From an uncultured Anaerolineales bacterium (GTDB taxonomy: Bacteria; Chloroflexota; Anaerolineae; UBA4142), in the NCBI GenBank assembly GCA_903825565.1, contig CAIKBD010000136.1, positions 1-35,988 of the forward strand: 35,988 bases of DNA, given 5' to 3'. Position numbers and translations under genes: made by a program. Below are positions 1 through 8,489 of the stretch, piece by piece. Each line of letters begins with the position of its first letter. The first letter of the stretch is position 1. The notes beneath the pieces are model-generated. The model saw only the letters and a program-made list of their open reading frames with translations, was not told where the DNA came from and ran no database searches.

Positions 1-2
1 GC

Positions 3-116
3 AACTATTTTGACGAACAGGATTCGAAGAAGACCGCTCAGCGTTTAGCCAAACGGATTGAGAAGCTGGGTTATCAAGTCACCCTTCAAACACCACCTGT
101 TTCCGTGCCAGCCTAA
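3..116 (+). pseudogene. C-terminal tail of an IS transposase (cut by window edge)
   Basis: An open frame enters from the left edge and ends at TAA (114-116), encoding about 37 residues that finish LAKRIEKLGYQVTL plus a short Pro/Val tail. A basic helix followed by LGYxVTL is a common end of IS transposases. The family cannot be named from this tail. It is followed within 25 bases by a large inverted repeat (138-233) that looks like an IS end, which supports the transposase reading. Whether the gene is intact upstream cannot be seen. Confidence 0.5.
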
Positions 117-137
117 CCGATTATTTTCAAGTCAGAA

Positions 138-233
138 CTAGTGCATCTTTAGCAATCTGGTTTTGCATTAGCAAGCTATTTTGTGCTGTCAATTACTGCA
201 TAATGCAAAACAGCTTTGTTGATTATGCACTAG
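138..233. repeat. Large imperfect palindrome, probable IS right end
   Basis: CTAGTGCAT (138-146) and TTTTGCATTA (161-170) are mirrored by TAATGCAAAA (201-210) and ATGCACTAG (225-233), with identical 14-base spacings in each arm and a 30-base centre. Immediately to the right, the IS110-type reading frame begins at codon 234 (VAWVAVIHNPYW). The element carrying this palindrome therefore appears to have inserted into, and truncated, that IS110 gene. The terminal CTAG may be target-site sequence. The exact IS boundary is not determined. Confidence 0.5.
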
Positions 234-494
234 GTAGCCTGGGTTGCGGTGATTCATAACCCGTATTGGAAAATGCGGTTTGAACACGTGTGCCGGCATT
301 TGAGCAAGGAAAAAGCCATCGTCGCTATCGCGCGTCAGATGCGCGTGGTCGTGCGACCCGTCCGGCATGATCACGAATCGGATCAACACACCGATGCGAC
401 CGCGATTGCCCGCAAAATGATGACGTGGGCAGAGCAAGGCGAAAAGGCGATGCATCCCAGCATGACCGGACCGCAATTTGTCCGGATGCAATGA
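234..494 (+). pseudogene. IS110-family transposase, C-terminal remnant
   Basis: The frame reads VAWVAVIHNPYW, then a basic KEKAIVAIARQM helix, then HESDQHTDATAIARKMMTWAEQ, stopping at TGA 492-494. The 'AAWxAxxHNPxW...KAxVAxARxxxxVxW' pattern is the distal end of the Transposase_20 domain of the IS110/IS116/IS902 family. The N-terminal DEDD catalytic domain is absent, because the frame is cut by the palindromic IS end at 233. Only a fragment remains, so no activity is expected. Family assignment is by recognition of the C-terminal pattern. Confidence 0.6.
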
Positions 495-507
495 GACCGT
501 TTAGGCA

Positions 508-1401
508 TTGGACGAGACTTGCGAGTTGCACTACGGCCACGACTATTTTGCCAACCAGGACAAAGCGGGGGAGAGTGTTTTGCTCAATCTGGATGGCAAG
601 ACCTTGCGTGGGACCATTCCCGCTGGACAGACCCGGGGCGTCCATCTCCTGGCCGCCTATTTGCCTGCCGAAGGCTGGGCCTTGGCACAGGTTGAAGTGG
701 CCGCCAAAGAAAATGAAATTCCAGCCTCTGCCCGTCGGCTGAAAGCCCTGGATTTACAGGGTAAAATCATCACTGGGGATGCGCTCTTGGCACAACGCGA
801 CCTGTCGCGCCAAATTGTCGAAGCCCACGGTGACTATGTCTGGACGTTGAAAGGGAATCAACCCCAAATGTGCGAAGACCTGGTGACGCTGTTTGCAGGC
901 GAAAAAACTGTTCCCGGTTTTAGTCCGGCGACGAAAGATTTTCGCACGGCCCAGACCAGCGAAAAAGGGCACGGGCGCATTGAACGGCGCACCCTGACGG
1001 CGAGTACTGAATTAAAAGGCTACGGCGATTGGCCCTATGCCGAACAGGTTTTCAAACTCGGACGCTACTTCAAGCGCACTCGCGATGGGCATGTCACTCA
1101 CGAAGTGGTGTATGGCATCACTAGTCTGACGGCTCAAGAAGCGGGGCCCACGCGGCTCTTGGAGCTCATTCGCAGTCATTGGGGGATTGAGAATGGGTTG
1201 CACTATCGACGCGATGAAACGTTGCGCGAAGATTGGTGTCATTTGAAACAAGGTCACGCCCCACGCGCGATGGCAGTGATCAACAATCTCATTGTCGGAT
1301 TGGTGTTGCGGTTGGGATACCCGAACCTGGCTGAAGCGCGCCGATATTTCGATGCACATCCGCAAGCCACGCAACGATTGGTTTTGCTCCATTTTCCGTG
1401 A
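508..1401 (+). pseudogene. ISAs1-family transposase, 5'-truncated
   Basis: This is a 297-residue DDE transposase fragment of the ISAs1 (H-repeat-associated) family. Family hallmarks seen in order are the first catalytic block LDGKTLRGT (about residue 29), ITGDALLAQ, the WTLKGNQP block, KGHGRIERR, and the late catalytic block SHWGIENGLHYRRDETLREDWC. The usual N-terminal associated domain (about 80-100 residues) is missing: an in-frame TAG lies at 502-504, and the preceding DNA belongs to an IS110 fragment. The given start is only the first available TTG codon. Probably inactive, although the catalytic core is uninterrupted. Confidence 0.85.
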
Positions 1402-1425
1402 CTATTGAAAAGCCGTGCCTTTCAA
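1402..1425. repeat. Candidate ISAs1 right end hairpin
   Basis: TTGAAA (1405-1410) and TTTCAA (1420-1425) flank AGCCGTGCC directly after the transposase stop. ISAs1 elements commonly end in a TTGAAAAGCCGTG-like sequence close to the stop codon. I take this as the residual right end. No target duplication could be identified because the left end is gone. Confidence 0.35.
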
Positions 1426-1434
1426 TTCGGTTAT

Positions 1435-1463
1435 TTGACACCAGAATTCCCAAGTTCTATAAT
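1435..1463 (+). promoter_or_regulatory. Consensus sigma70 promoter of the IclR gene
   Basis: A perfect TTGACA (1435-1440) and a perfect TATAAT (1458-1463) are separated by 17 bases. The start codon of the IclR gene at 1490 is 26 bases downstream, giving a leader of about 20 nt. It sits just beyond the ISAs1 fragment, so the regulator has its own promoter. Confidence 0.8.
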
Positions 1464-1489
1464 GTTCCTTGATTTTCTGAGAAATTTAT

Positions 1490-2260
1490 ATGGTCAAATC
1501 GAATCAATCCATTATCCGCGCAAGTCGAATTCTTAAAATGCTGGCACTCGACGCGGGTGACTTTAGTTTGCTGGAAATCAGCCAAGCCGTCAAACTCCCA
1601 TCTAGCACGGTGTATCGTCTTTTGGCAACCTTGGAGAAGGAAGGTCTTGTCGAACGCGTGGATGATGGTACACGCTATCGTCTTGGGTTGGAAGTTTTTC
1701 GGCTTGGCAATGCCGTGTTGAACAATATGCGGCTAGAGCAAGATGCCTATCCCTATATGAAAGAGCTTGCCCGCTTATCAGGCGAGACGGTAAACTTAGG
1801 TGTGCTCAGCGGGAATAGTGTTCTATATCTCCGAAAAATCGAAAGCAAAGAACCACTGCGTGCGGATTTGGTCGTGGGCGGACTTGTGCCCAGCTATTGT
1901 TCTGCGACGGGCAAAGTTCTGCTTGCATTTCTGCCGCCCGAGCAAATTGATATTCTTTTTCGCGATACATTACTCGTCCGCATGGGACCCAATTGCATCA
2001 CGTCCCTCGATCAATTGAAACAAGAACTGAAAACAATTGCGCAACGCGGTTATTCAATTGATGATCAAGAATTCAGCGCACAAATTCGTGCGATTGGAGC
2101 TCCAATTTGGAATCATCAGCACCACGTCATTGCCGCACTTGCGGTAGCAGGTCCCGCAAGTCGTCTGACACCTTCGCGAATAAATGATCTGATTCCTGAT
2201 ATTACTCAAATTGCTCTTGAAATTGCTTCCCGGTTGGGTTATCACCCAGCAAGTGTCTAG
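1490..2260 (+). CDS. IclR-family transcriptional regulator
   Basis: This 256-residue protein has the usual IclR length and layout. An N-terminal winged helix-turn-helix (about residues 8-65) contains FSLLEISQAVKLPSSTVYRLLATLEKEGLVER and a wing RYRLGLEVFRLG. A C-terminal effector-binding domain includes SYCSATGKVLLAFLP and ...GYSIDDQEFSAQIRAIGAPI, both typical IclR signatures. IclR proteins bind short palindromes and usually control neighbouring catabolic genes in response to a small metabolite. Here the gene is transcribed alone, between a consensus promoter and a strong terminator. Two palindromic sites lie just downstream of the promoter of the following sulfatase-led cluster, making that cluster the likely target. 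The effector is unknown. Confidence 0.93.
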   Translation: MVKSNQSIIRASRILKMLALDAGDFSLLEISQAVKLPSSTVYRLLATLEKEGLVERVDDGTRYRLGLEVFRLGNAVLNNMRLEQDAYPYMKELARLSGETVNLGVLSGNSVLYLRKIESKEPLRADLVVGGLVPSYCSATGKVLLAFLPPEQIDILFRDTLLVRMGPNCITSLDQLKQELKTIAQRGYSIDDQEFSAQIRAIGAPIWNHQHHVIAALAVAGPASRLTPSRINDLIPDITQIALEIASRLGYHPASV

Positions 2261-2287
2261 TTCTTCCATTCCAAATAGCGCAGATTA

Positions 2288-2324
2288 ATCGCGTCGGTTG
2301 ATTGTTGACCGACGCGATTTTTTT
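2288..2324 (+). terminator. Rho-independent terminator after IclR gene
   Basis: A perfect 11-bp stem, ATCGCGTCGGT (2288-2298) with ACCGACGCGAT (2308-2318), has a 9-nt loop and runs into seven Ts (2318-2324). It lies 28 bases after the IclR stop and separates the regulator from the catabolic cluster. Confidence 0.9.
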
Positions 2325-2388
2325 CAACACCACCCCTTTGTTTTATCGCTACGGACGAAATTTTCGATTTTCAATTTTCAAAAAAACA

Positions 2389-2418
2389 TTGACAAGGCAT
2401 ATGTTATTGTTGTATAAT
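2389..2418 (+). promoter_or_regulatory. Sigma70 promoter of the catabolic cluster
   Basis: TTGACA (2389-2394) and TATAAT (2413-2418) are both perfect matches to consensus, with an 18-base spacer. The promoter is 85 bases upstream of the probable GTG start of the sulfatase. Two operator-like palindromes begin at the -10 box and lie across the expected transcription start. Confidence 0.85.
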
Positions 2419-2453
2419 TTCACAAAGAGAAAATAGATTTCACAAGGTGAAAT
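2418..2453. promoter_or_regulatory. Tandem palindromic operators (probable IclR sites)
   Basis: A perfect palindrome ATTTCAC-AAG-GTGAAAT occupies 2437-2453. A degenerate copy TTTCAC-AAA-GAGAAA occupies 2418-2432, offset by exactly 20 bases (about two helical turns). Both overlap the -10/+1 region, the geometry expected for repression. Binding by the adjacent IclR protein is inference from position and symmetry. Confidence 0.65.
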
Positions 2454-2502
2454 TGCTTTATTGGTTTCAGTGTCGAAATCTTGATCATTGCAAGGTGGCA
2501 AT

Positions 2503-3882
2503 GTGAATAATGCTATTGTGTTTATGGCTGACGAGCACAACCCCCGCTATTCGTCAGTTTTTGGGCACCCATTCATCCGTACGCCAAATTTGCAAAATCT
2601 TGCTGAACGCGGAACGGTGTACGAGAATGCTTACACCCCTTGTCCGCTGTGCATGCCGAGCCGTTCTGCGTTTCTCACCGGCAAGCGTGTGCACGAAATG
2701 CCGGTCTTTAGCAACTGTGTTGCGAACATCAACTCCGGTCATCCCACCTTTGGTCAAGTGTTGGCAAAGCAAGGCGTCTACACTTTGAACATTGGTACTC
2801 TGCATGCCTTTGATCGTCCTGAGAACCTGGGATTTTCGCAATTGATTTTGCCGCACGCACCGCCACCTCCCGGCGATTGCAATCATGGACGCAATCCGCT
2901 GATGATTCGTCGCAACGCCGCGCAACGCGCCAATTCGTTTGGTCCGCGCGACAATGCCTTTGATCGCGACCTAAAATCCATCAATGCCGCGATTGAATGG
3001 TTGACCACGCAAGCACCACAAATGAGCCAGCCCTGGTGTTTGGTCATCAATTTGTACAAACCCCACTTTCCGCTTTTCACCACGTCCAAATTTTGGGAAC
3101 CGTATGCGGGGTTGCTCGATCCGCCCGCGTTTGGCATCGAGCAAGCATCCGCCCAGCATCCGTACGCGCAAGACCTTCGCGCGCATTTTCAGTTCGATCA
3201 ATTTACACCCGCGCAAATTAGCGGTTTGCGCCAGGGTTATTTTGCGTGCGTGAGTTTTGTGGATGCCCAACTGGGTCGCATCCTGGAAACGCTGGAAGTG
3301 ACGCGCTTGGCAAACACGACGAATCTTTTTTACACGAGCGATCACGGCGAGATGCTCGGCAAGTTTGGCTTGTGGTGGAAGAGCAACGGCTATGAAGATG
3401 CCGTCCGCATTCCGATGATTGCGGCAGGTCCAGATTTTTCGTCAGCCCAACGCGTGAGCACGCCAGTAGATTTGCATGATCTGCAAGCAACGCTCTTTCG
3501 TGTGATGGGCGCAGAGCGACCGTCCGCTTGGCATGGCACTGCTTTGCTCGACCTGCCGCAACACGACTCGAATCGGGTTATTTTTTCCGAGTATCACGGA
3601 CATGGCACGCGCTCCGGCTTGTTCGTTATTCGCAAAGGCGATTGGAAATTGATTTATTACATGGCGGGTCCGCACCAACTGTTCGATTTGGCAAGCGATC
3701 CACAAGAGCTCGCCAATGTGTATTTGAAAGAAACAGCCAAGGCGCAGGAACTAGAACAAGAATTACGCCGCATTTGCAATCCCGAAGCGGTGAATCAGCA
3801 CGCGCATCAAATTGAGCATGCACAACTCGTGGCACTGGGTTTGTGGAACACCGATCCCAACCGCCCCGATGTTGATCTTTAA
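2503..3882 (+). CDS. Sulfatase (Cys-type, formylglycine-dependent)
   Basis: A 459-residue alkaline-phosphatase-superfamily sulfatase. The N-terminus has the metal-binding MADEH stretch. The sulfatase signature C-M-P-S-R places the cysteine to be converted to formylglycine at about residue 50, followed by SAFLTGKR. A second metal block TSDHGEMLGKFGLWWK and a C-terminal subdomain with GDWKLIYY follow, as in choline-sulfatase-like and other S1 sulfatases. The substrate cannot be read from sequence. The GTG at 2503 is preferred over an upstream TTG (2488) because AAGGTGG (2492-2498) is correctly spaced only for the GTG. No signal peptide is seen, so it probably acts in the cytoplasm on imported substrate. 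It is the first gene of the IclR-controlled cluster. A separate formylglycine-generating or anSME activity would be needed elsewhere. Confidence 0.9.
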   Translation: MNNAIVFMADEHNPRYSSVFGHPFIRTPNLQNLAERGTVYENAYTPCPLCMPSRSAFLTGKRVHEMPVFSNCVANINSGHPTFGQVLAKQGVYTLNIGTLHAFDRPENLGFSQLILPHAPPPPGDCNHGRNPLMIRRNAAQRANSFGPRDNAFDRDLKSINAAIEWLTTQAPQMSQPWCLVINLYKPHFPLFTTSKFWEPYAGLLDPPAFGIEQASAQHPYAQDLRAHFQFDQFTPAQISGLRQGYFACVSFVDAQLGRILETLEVTRLANTTNLFYTSDHGEMLGKFGLWWKSNGYEDAVRIPMIAAGPDFSSAQRVSTPVDLHDLQATLFRVMGAERPSAWHGTALLDLPQHDSNRVIFSEYHGHGTRSGLFVIRKGDWKLIYYMAGPHQLFDLASDPQELANVYLKETAKAQELEQELRRICNPEAVNQHAHQIEHAQLVALGLWNTDPNRPDVDL

Positions 3883-3899
3883 TCTGAAGGATATATTCA

Positions 3900-5864
3900 A
3901 TGTTAAACCAACCTTCCAAACTCATCACACTGGGATTGGACGCGGCGATCCCGCGCTTGATCAAACAATTCGTCGCGGAAGGCATCATGCCCAATACCGC
4001 CAAACTCATGCAACGCGGCGCGAGCGCATCAGTTGTCACCACCTTTCCGCCTCTCACCGCGGCGGCGTGGGCGGCAATCACGACCGGCGCTGGACCGGGA
4101 ACGGCGGGCATTCCCAGCTTGATGGTACATCTGCCCGGCGAACCGCTCGATCAATGGCACACGTCGTTCGACAAACGCATGCTACTCGCCGAAACTCTGT
4201 GGGAAGCGGCGGCACGCGACGGCAAACGCACCGCGCTCGTCAATTGGCCTGTGACGTTTCCGATGGAATTAAAGGATGGCGTTCAGGTTGCCGCTTCGCT
4301 CAATCCACCCTTTCGGTTTTTCTACATGCCGTTGTTCGACTTGGCAAGCAGTGCCTTGTTTGCGACCGAGCCGTACGCCTGCAATCAAGTGCCAGGACGC
4401 ACCGTCATCGTTAAACTATGTCCGGCCTGGGGCTGGGTCAATCCGCCACAGTCGTACAGCCCATTGCTCGACATCGAGATTACCGTGCCGCCGGTTTACA
4501 TCCAAGGAATTTCGTATCACGTCGCGATCTATGATTCGAAAGGCGAGGGTTATGATCGTGTGCTGATTTCGCCGAGCAAGAACAGCGCTGAAGCGGTTGC
4601 AGATTTGGGGCTCGGCGAAATCAGCGAGTGGATTACCAAAGCATTTGCGACGAAAGAGGGTGAACGGCTCGGACGTTTCCGGTTCCAGTTGATTGGATTG
4701 ACGACCGATGCGCAACGCTTCAGTTTGTACGTCAGTGCGATCAGCACCGCCGAGTCCTACACGATTCCATCTGATTTTACGCCGGGTCTGGAATCGGCGG
4801 CGGGACCGTATATGGAAGTGGATGACCCTTGGGCGTTTCTCGATGGCTGGGTCAATATGGACACATACGTCAAGCAATTGGAAGCGCATGTCGAATGGTG
4901 GGTCAAAGCCACCAAGCACACGCTTGCCAATTCAAACTGGGACATGGCGTTTAGTTGGGTCGGTGTGATTGATCATTTGCAACATGTCGTATGGGGCGGC
5001 ATTGATCCCAAATGCGTCAGCTACAAACCGGAACAAGCCGCGCAGTGGATGGCGCCTCTGCGTCACATTTATCAAATCGTAGATCGCGGCATCGGGCGAA
5101 TTTTGGATAGCGTCAATCTCGACGAGACCTTGGTTATGCTCGTGTCAGACCACGGCTTTACGCACATTGATTTCAATCCGTACCTCAAGCATCTGCTCGC
5201 TCAAGCTGGCTTGTTGAGTTTTTCGCTCGATCCCCAAACCGGCGCGATGATCGTGGATTGGTCCAAGACCAAGTGTTTTCCGCTCGAACCGTGCCACGCG
5301 CACATCTTTGTCAATCTCAAGGGGCGCGATCCAAACGGCATTGTCGAACCGCGCGATTACGAAAAAGTGCAACAAGAAATCATCCAAGCGATGCTCGCGT
5401 TGCGCGACCCGCGCACCGGCGAAACGATTGTTTCGATGGCGATTCCAAAACAAGAAGCCGGTGTGTTGGGCGTTTTGCAGAACCAAGGATTTGATCGCAT
5501 CGGCGATGTGTTGTTCGCGTTCAAGCCGGGCTACATCGCCAATCCATTTGTGTACCCCATCGCGATCACGTACCCGGATGGCACACGCCGCATCGTGCCG
5601 AATCCCGAAGATTACGAACCCGCTGTCCTGGGTCGGCACTTTACCGGCATTCACCTCACCTCGCCGACCATCGAAGAGATGCACGCGTTTATGTTGTTGG
5701 CTGGACCCGGCGTCAATCACTTGGAGCGCAAGCAACCGGTAAATGTCGTGGACATTGCGCCGACCATCGCCTACATTCTCGGCACGCCCATTCCCAAAGA
5801 TGCCGAAGGCGATGTGTTGCGTGATGTGCCGGCCAATCTGTGGAACAAGCGAGGTAACCGATGA
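3900..5864 (+). CDS. Type I phosphodiesterase/nucleotide pyrophosphatase-family enzyme
   Basis: This 654-residue protein has the alkaline-phosphatase fold. Its N-terminus reads ITLGLDAAIP, with the first metal Asp at about 14. The nucleophile region TTFPPLTAAAWAAITTG has a Thr in the usual place. A distal LVSDHGFTHID block supplies metal Asp/His, and a late GRHFTGIHLTSPT supplies further ligands. Relatives hydrolyse phosphodiesters, nucleotides or phosphorylated headgroups. The protein is longer than minimal family members, with an insert of about 250 residues between the nucleophile and the SDHGF block. No signal peptide is seen. It lies 17 bases after the sulfatase with an AAGGA ribosome site and overlaps the next gene by ATGA, so it is cotranscribed. 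Exact substrate unknown; phosphonate or phosphoglycerol hydrolysis are alternatives. Confidence 0.82.
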   Translation: MLNQPSKLITLGLDAAIPRLIKQFVAEGIMPNTAKLMQRGASASVVTTFPPLTAAAWAAITTGAGPGTAGIPSLMVHLPGEPLDQWHTSFDKRMLLAETLWEAAARDGKRTALVNWPVTFPMELKDGVQVAASLNPPFRFFYMPLFDLASSALFATEPYACNQVPGRTVIVKLCPAWGWVNPPQSYSPLLDIEITVPPVYIQGISYHVAIYDSKGEGYDRVLISPSKNSAEAVADLGLGEISEWITKAFATKEGERLGRFRFQLIGLTTDAQRFSLYVSAISTAESYTIPSDFTPGLESAAGPYMEVDDPWAFLDGWVNMDTYVKQLEAHVEWWVKATKHTLANSNWDMAFSWVGVIDHLQHVVWGGIDPKCVSYKPEQAAQWMAPLRHIYQIVDRGIGRILDSVNLDETLVMLVSDHGFTHIDFNPYLKHLLAQAGLLSFSLDPQTGAMIVDWSKTKCFPLEPCHAHIFVNLKGRDPNGIVEPRDYEKVQQEIIQAMLALRDPRTGETIVSMAIPKQEAGVLGVLQNQGFDRIGDVLFAFKPGYIANPFVYPIAITYPDGTRRIVPNPEDYEPAVLGRHFTGIHLTSPTIEEMHAFMLLAGPGVNHLERKQPVNVVDIAPTIAYILGTPIPKDAEGDVLRDVPANLWNKRGNR

Positions 5865-6748
5865 ACGTTGGATTGATTGGCACCGGCACGATGGGCATTC
5901 TTGCGGCGGAATCAATCGTTCGCGCCGGGCATCGCCTCGTCGCGTGCGATGCGAGTCCTGCCGCAATCGCCAAAGCCGCACGCATCGGCGCGGTGTCGGT
6001 CGAATCCGCCGCGCAGGTCGCCGAGCAAGCCGAAATCATTTTGATGTTGTTGCCCACCCCGCGCCACATCGCAGAGGTTGTGACCGGCGAGCGCGGCTTG
6101 CTTAGTTGCGCGCAACCCAGTCAAGTCATCATTGATATGAGCACGGTTGACCCAGACTCGACACGCAAGATGGGCGCGCGCGCCGCCGGGTTCGGCGTCG
6201 CTTATCTTGATGCGCCAATCCTGGGTCGTCCCAGCGCGCACGGTCGCTGGGTCTTGCCGGTCGGCGGCGAAGCGAGCGTGGTCGAGCGTTGTCGTCCGGT
6301 GTTAGAAGTAATCGGACGCAAGGTGATTCACGTCGGACCGTTGGGCGCGGGCAACACGTTGAAATTGTTGAATGCGTTGATGTTCTCGGCAATCAATGTG
6401 ATGACCGCCGAAATGATGGCGATTGCATCCAAAGCCGGGCTTGCGCCGGAATTGTTGTACCGCACGCTCGCGGAAAGTGAGGCGGCGACGGTGAGCGGCT
6501 TGTTCAAAGAAGTGGGCGCGAAAATGGTCGCGCGCGATTTCACGCCGACGTTTGCGATTGACCTGCTCTGCAAAGACAATGGTCTTGCGGTGACGATGGC
6601 GAAATCGTGCGGCGCGCCGCCGGTCGTCGCGAGTGTCGTGCAAACGATGAACGAGCTGGCGCGTGCGCGCGGCTTGGGCAGTGAAGACACGAGCGCATTG
6701 CTCAAAGTGTACGAAGCCCTACTCAATGCTTCGGATTCCACGAATTAA
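5861..6748 (+). CDS. NAD(P)-dependent 3-hydroxyisobutyrate dehydrogenase-family oxidoreductase
   Basis: A 295-residue beta-hydroxyacid dehydrogenase. The Rossmann motif VGLIGTGTMG is at the very N-terminus. LDAPILGRPSAHG is a variant of the substrate-binding DAPVSGG signature. The catalytic-Lys region GPLGAGNTLKLLNALM and a C-terminal KDNGLAV helix complete the family. It oxidises a beta-hydroxy acid, or reduces the semialdehyde, with NAD(P). Its start overlaps the preceding stop (ATGA), indicating translational coupling. In this cluster it may process a hydroxyacid such as glycerate or tartronate semialdehyde released after hydrolysis, but that is inference. The altered DAP loop (LGRPSAHG rather than SGG) suggests a non-standard substrate. 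Confidence 0.88.
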   Translation: MNVGLIGTGTMGILAAESIVRAGHRLVACDASPAAIAKAARIGAVSVESAAQVAEQAEIILMLLPTPRHIAEVVTGERGLLSCAQPSQVIIDMSTVDPDSTRKMGARAAGFGVAYLDAPILGRPSAHGRWVLPVGGEASVVERCRPVLEVIGRKVIHVGPLGAGNTLKLLNALMFSAINVMTAEMMAIASKAGLAPELLYRTLAESEAATVSGLFKEVGAKMVARDFTPTFAIDLLCKDNGLAVTMAKSCGAPPVVASVVQTMNELARARGLGSEDTSALLKVYEALLNASDSTN

Positions 6749-6753
6749 CGATT

Positions 6754-7536
6754 ATGCCTACGTTTCCATTTTATCGAACTGATCGACCCAGAATCATCGG
6801 ACATCGCGGCGCGGCGGCGCACGCGCCGGAAAACACGATGGCTTCGTTCGAGTTGGGTGTGCAACTCGGCGCGGATGCCATTGAGCTGGATGTGCATCAG
6901 AGCCGCGACGGACATTTGATCGTGATGCACGATCCCAAGGTGTCGCGTACGACGAATGGACGCGGACACGTCAAAGATATGACGCTGGCAGAGATCAAGC
7001 AACTCGATGCTGGTGCGTGGTTTGATGAACAGTTTCGCGGCGAACGTGTGCCCACGTTGATTGAAGTTTTAGATTGGGTGAAAGGGCGCACGCCGTTGAT
7101 CGTCGAAATCAAAGGTGATCCGCAACCGGCAATTGGCATCGAAGAGAAAATCGTCAAGCACCTGCGCGATTATGCTTTGCTTGATGATACTCTCATCATT
7201 TCATTTCATCATCCCGCGTTGCGTCGCATCAAAGAATTGGAGCCGCGCCTCATCACGGCGATCAGTTATCTCGCTCAATTGATTGACCCGGTTGCCGCCG
7301 TGCGCGCCGCGAACGCCAATGGCGCGCTGGGACACGCCTCGTGCTGGACGCCGGAAACAGTGACCCAGGTTCGCGCCGCCGGCATTGCCGCGCTCACGTG
7401 GTACACGGAAAAGTTTACACCTGAGGGTATGCAATTTTTGATGGACCTGGGATTGGATGGAATCTTGATTGACTATCCCGGTCAATTGCGTGAGTATATC
7501 CAGCACGCAAGTTCACTGCCGCAAGGAGGTATGTAA
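6754..7536 (+). CDS. Glycerophosphodiester phosphodiesterase (copy 1)
   Basis: A GDPD-family TIM barrel of 260 residues. GHRGAAAHAPENT supplies catalytic His17, Arg18 and Glu26, ELDVH supplies metal ligands Glu44 and Asp46, and VMHDP supplies the second catalytic His59, all as expected. The later VEIKGD and a C-terminal GLDGILIDYP strand complete the barrel. It hydrolyses glycerophosphodiesters to glycerol-3-phosphate and an alcohol. No signal peptide, so it is probably cytosolic. It starts 5 bases after the dehydrogenase, and its TAA overlaps the ATG of the downstream permease by one base. This ties it to the uptake system. A second GDPD with identical catalytic spacing lies at 10974. Confidence 0.93.
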   Translation: MPTFPFYRTDRPRIIGHRGAAAHAPENTMASFELGVQLGADAIELDVHQSRDGHLIVMHDPKVSRTTNGRGHVKDMTLAEIKQLDAGAWFDEQFRGERVPTLIEVLDWVKGRTPLIVEIKGDPQPAIGIEEKIVKHLRDYALLDDTLIISFHHPALRRIKELEPRLITAISYLAQLIDPVAAVRAANANGALGHASCWTPETVTQVRAAGIAALTWYTEKFTPEGMQFLMDLGLDGILIDYPGQLREYIQHASSLPQGGM

Positions 7537-8465
7537 TGGCGATTGTATCCAGCACAGTTAAAAAACGCGCCTTTCCCTGGTCTTTGCATCTGTCCAGTTT
7601 GCATCAAGAGTATCTCGTTTTTGCATTGCTGGTATTACCCAACCTGGCTCTCTTTACGATTTGGATTTACTGGCCCTTTGTTCAATCGTTCTATCTCAGT
7701 TTCACGAACTGGAATCCGCTCAGCCCGGTTACAAGTTTTATCGGGTTGGATAATTACGTGCGGCTCGTGAACCAACCGATTTTTTGGCAAGTGTTGTCGA
7801 ATACGGTCATTTTTACCGTTGGCGTTCTGGGGATTCGCTTGACCTTGTCGTTAGGTCTCGCGGTTTTGCTCAATCAGCAATTGGCGGCGCGCGGCTTTTG
7901 GCGGATGGTCTATTTTTCACCACACATTACAACTTCGGCGGCGATGGCGCTGGTGTGGTTGACCATCTATGATCCCATCTATGGTCCGCTTCAAGCCATC
8001 TTTGAGGCATTCGGCGCGCAGTTTCCGGATGTCTTGAGCAGTACGCTGTTCGCCTTGCCGGCGTTGATGTTGGTGGACATTTGGAAAGGGCTGGGCTATT
8101 CGACCATCGTTTTTCTCGCCGCGATGCAAGGAGTGGACCACGAAATGAAAGACGCGGCGGCAGTGGATGGCGCGAATGGCTGGCAAATGTTTTGGAATAT
8201 CACGTTCCCCGCAATTTCACCGATCACCTATTTTTTGATTGTCACCGGCTTGATCGGTTTGTTCAAAACGTTCAACCTGGTGCATGTGATGACCGGTGGT
8301 AAACCTCAGAACGCCACGAACCTCTACGTGTTCTATCTCTATCGCGAAGCGTTTCACTTTCAAAAATTTGGGTATGCCTCCGCCGTTGCGGTCGTGATGG
8401 TTATCCTCATAATGATTTTCACTTATTTGCAGACCCGCGCGGCAGACAAATGGGTGCACTATTAA
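7536..8465 (+). CDS. ABC sugar/glycerol-phosphate transporter permease, MalF/UgpA type
   Basis: A 309-residue inner-membrane permease of the CUT1 family. A cytoplasmic N-terminus is followed by about six hydrophobic segments (first about residues 28-50). The conserved EAA loop reads MKDAAAVDGANGWQMFWNITFPAISP. The N-terminal FALLVLPNLALFTIWIYWPFVQSFYLSFTNWN stretch is typical of UgpA/MalF. It forms a heterodimer with the permease encoded next. Linkage to two glycerophosphodiester phosphodiesterases favours a glycerol-phosphate or glycerophosphodiester substrate. I leave the symbol blank because CUT1 permeases are hard to assign by sequence alone. TAATG coupling with the upstream GDPD. Confidence 0.92.
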   Translation: MAIVSSTVKKRAFPWSLHLSSLHQEYLVFALLVLPNLALFTIWIYWPFVQSFYLSFTNWNPLSPVTSFIGLDNYVRLVNQPIFWQVLSNTVIFTVGVLGIRLTLSLGLAVLLNQQLAARGFWRMVYFSPHITTSAAMALVWLTIYDPIYGPLQAIFEAFGAQFPDVLSSTLFALPALMLVDIWKGLGYSTIVFLAAMQGVDHEMKDAAAVDGANGWQMFWNITFPAISPITYFLIVTGLIGLFKTFNLVHVMTGGKPQNATNLYVFYLYREAFHFQKFGYASAVAVVMVILIMIFTYLQTRAADKWVHY

Positions 8466-8489
8466 TCGGCTGAGAAAGAGAGAACCGCA

